Shown in pieces: positions 63,135-64,000 of a stretch of 64,000 nucleotides of DNA. The position numbers and the translations under genes were made by a program. Numbering within the stretch: the stretch's first letter is position 1; every line of letters begins with the position of its first letter. Origin of the DNA: Lates calcarifer. Lineage: Eukaryota; Chordata; Actinopteri; Centropomidae. The notes below the pieces were generated by a model, which did not search any database, was not told the origin of the DNA, and saw only the letters and a program-made list of their open reading frames with translations. Where the stretch lies: contig NC_066843.1 in the NCBI RefSeq assembly GCF_001640805.2, forward strand, positions 3,284,380 through 3,348,379, in the 5' to 3' direction.

Positions 63135-63470
63135 CAGCTTCCTGTTCTCACTCTATATGGCCACAGCCCACCACCACTTCAGAGAAATGATAGGTTTGTG
63201 GTATCCTGGTTCGTTAGTGACTGGAAAGCCAGCTGTTCTTTTATGTTGTTGCTATCAGTTTGAGTTTGTCTACAGACCACCAGCTCCTCCCCCTCAGTAC
63301 TGGATCTTCTCAGCATCTATGAAACCACATTTTTTTTCCTCTGTTCTTTTGAAGACCACTGTCGCCTCACCCCCTCACCACTTCTTGCTTTTTTTTTTTT
63401 TTTAAACTTTTAAATACCAAGCAGTGATATTCATGCTAACAGTCAGTTTCACATATGCAGCTTTAACGGG
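63135..63470 (+). repeat. Perforin-upstream repeat, copy 3 (partial)
   Basis: TGTTCTCACTCTATATGGCC, CCACAGCCCACCACCACTTC and a TTTTAAATACCAAGCAGTGATATTC block that lines up with the TATA/start area of copy 2 (TTTATAAGCACAAAGCACTGATG). Weaker match than copies 1 and 2. The rest of the window to 64000 shows no gene. Confidence 0.5.
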
Positions 63471-64000
63471 CGAGACGAAGGTGAGGCTGCACTTGTGTGC
63501 ATGTACTTTAATATTCTTTCACTTTTCACTCGGTCTTTCTGTGGATTGTTGTAACATCGTGTTTAGTTATTAAGAATTTGGTATAAACTGTTTGTTGCTG
63601 TATCAGTTTAGTCTAATTTAGTCCTTTGGTATTTGTAAGAGCAGTCAGCGAGTTACTATGCTGTAAGTCAAGTCCATTTATTTAGAGAGCACATTTAAAA
63701 ATAACCAATGCTGACAAAGGCGACTGTTGAAGAGACTTGACTTTTGTTAAAAGTTTGCTCTTAAGATTTTAAAAAGGGCAAAGCACTGGAGTTAAAGTTC
63801 CACATGTTGCAGGGGTGGGCAGCAATGGAAAATGTGTGAACATCTTTGGATCATGACTGAGAACGTACAAAATAATGTGAACATCTCAGAAGCTTTACGT
63901 TAAAAAGGGTATGCAGTGCTGTAATAGCAGATATGAGTCTTTAAATTAGTTCTACAGTGTTTGTACTGAATTCAGTCTCTGTAATTCAACTCGTTTTCCC
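63470..64000. other. Right flank; no gene recognised
   Basis: AT-rich non-coding sequence to the window end. Confidence 0.5.

Overview
The window is nuclear DNA from a ray-finned fish, most likely a percomorph teleost. Genes have many GT-AG introns, there are vertebrate-type polyadenylation signals and many microsatellites, and several dispersed repeats look like ones common in teleosts. The proteins (KMT5C, PP1-alpha, claudin, coronin-1A, PAQR4, perforin) are all vertebrate. Species cannot be fixed from the sequence alone.

Layout. (1) 2,888-13,798, minus: a KMT5C (SUV420H2)-type histone H4K20 methyltransferase, 8 coding exons, 2,099 aa, with 86% of the protein in one 5.4-kb last exon. (2) 20,255-26,378, minus: ppp1ca, 7 coding exons, 332 aa, complete. 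(3) 29,066-44,605: a tandem duplication whose ancestral unit was a two-exon claudin (plus) facing the 3' end of coronin-1A (minus). Unit A (29,066-33,300) keeps a claudin with one frameshift and a gutted coro1a remnant. Unit B (33,305-44,605) has a more damaged claudin, a LINE fragment and associated insertion absent from unit A, and the intact coro1a (38,807-44,005, 10 coding exons, 456 aa). (4) 51,241-55,875, minus: paqr4, 3 coding exons, 272 aa. (5) 60,413-62,536, plus: a perforin-1-type gene, 4 coding exons, 588 aa, with a TATA box and an untranslated first exon upstream. Degenerate copies of its upstream region lie on both sides.

The genes do not form one pathway. They include chromatin (kmt5c), signalling phosphatase (ppp1ca), tight junction (claudins), leukocyte actin regulation (coro1a), Golgi/membrane receptor-like protein (paqr4) and cytotoxic lymphocyte effector (perforin). 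coro1a and perforin are both leukocyte genes. The claudin-paqr4 proximity recalls human 16p13.3, where CLDN6/CLDN9 lie near PAQR4.

Most notable: the claudin/coro1a duplication with a promoterless, decayed coro1a copy; two different one-base insertions 12 bases apart (in aligned position) in the two claudin copies that shift to the same wrong frame; the very long KMT5C tail; a 20-base microexon encoding part of the SET active site; and a small upstream ORF that overlaps the first kmt5c start codon. I did not find an entirely new biological system. Exon joins were worked out by hand from splice signals, reading frame and family knowledge, without alignment software or transcripts.
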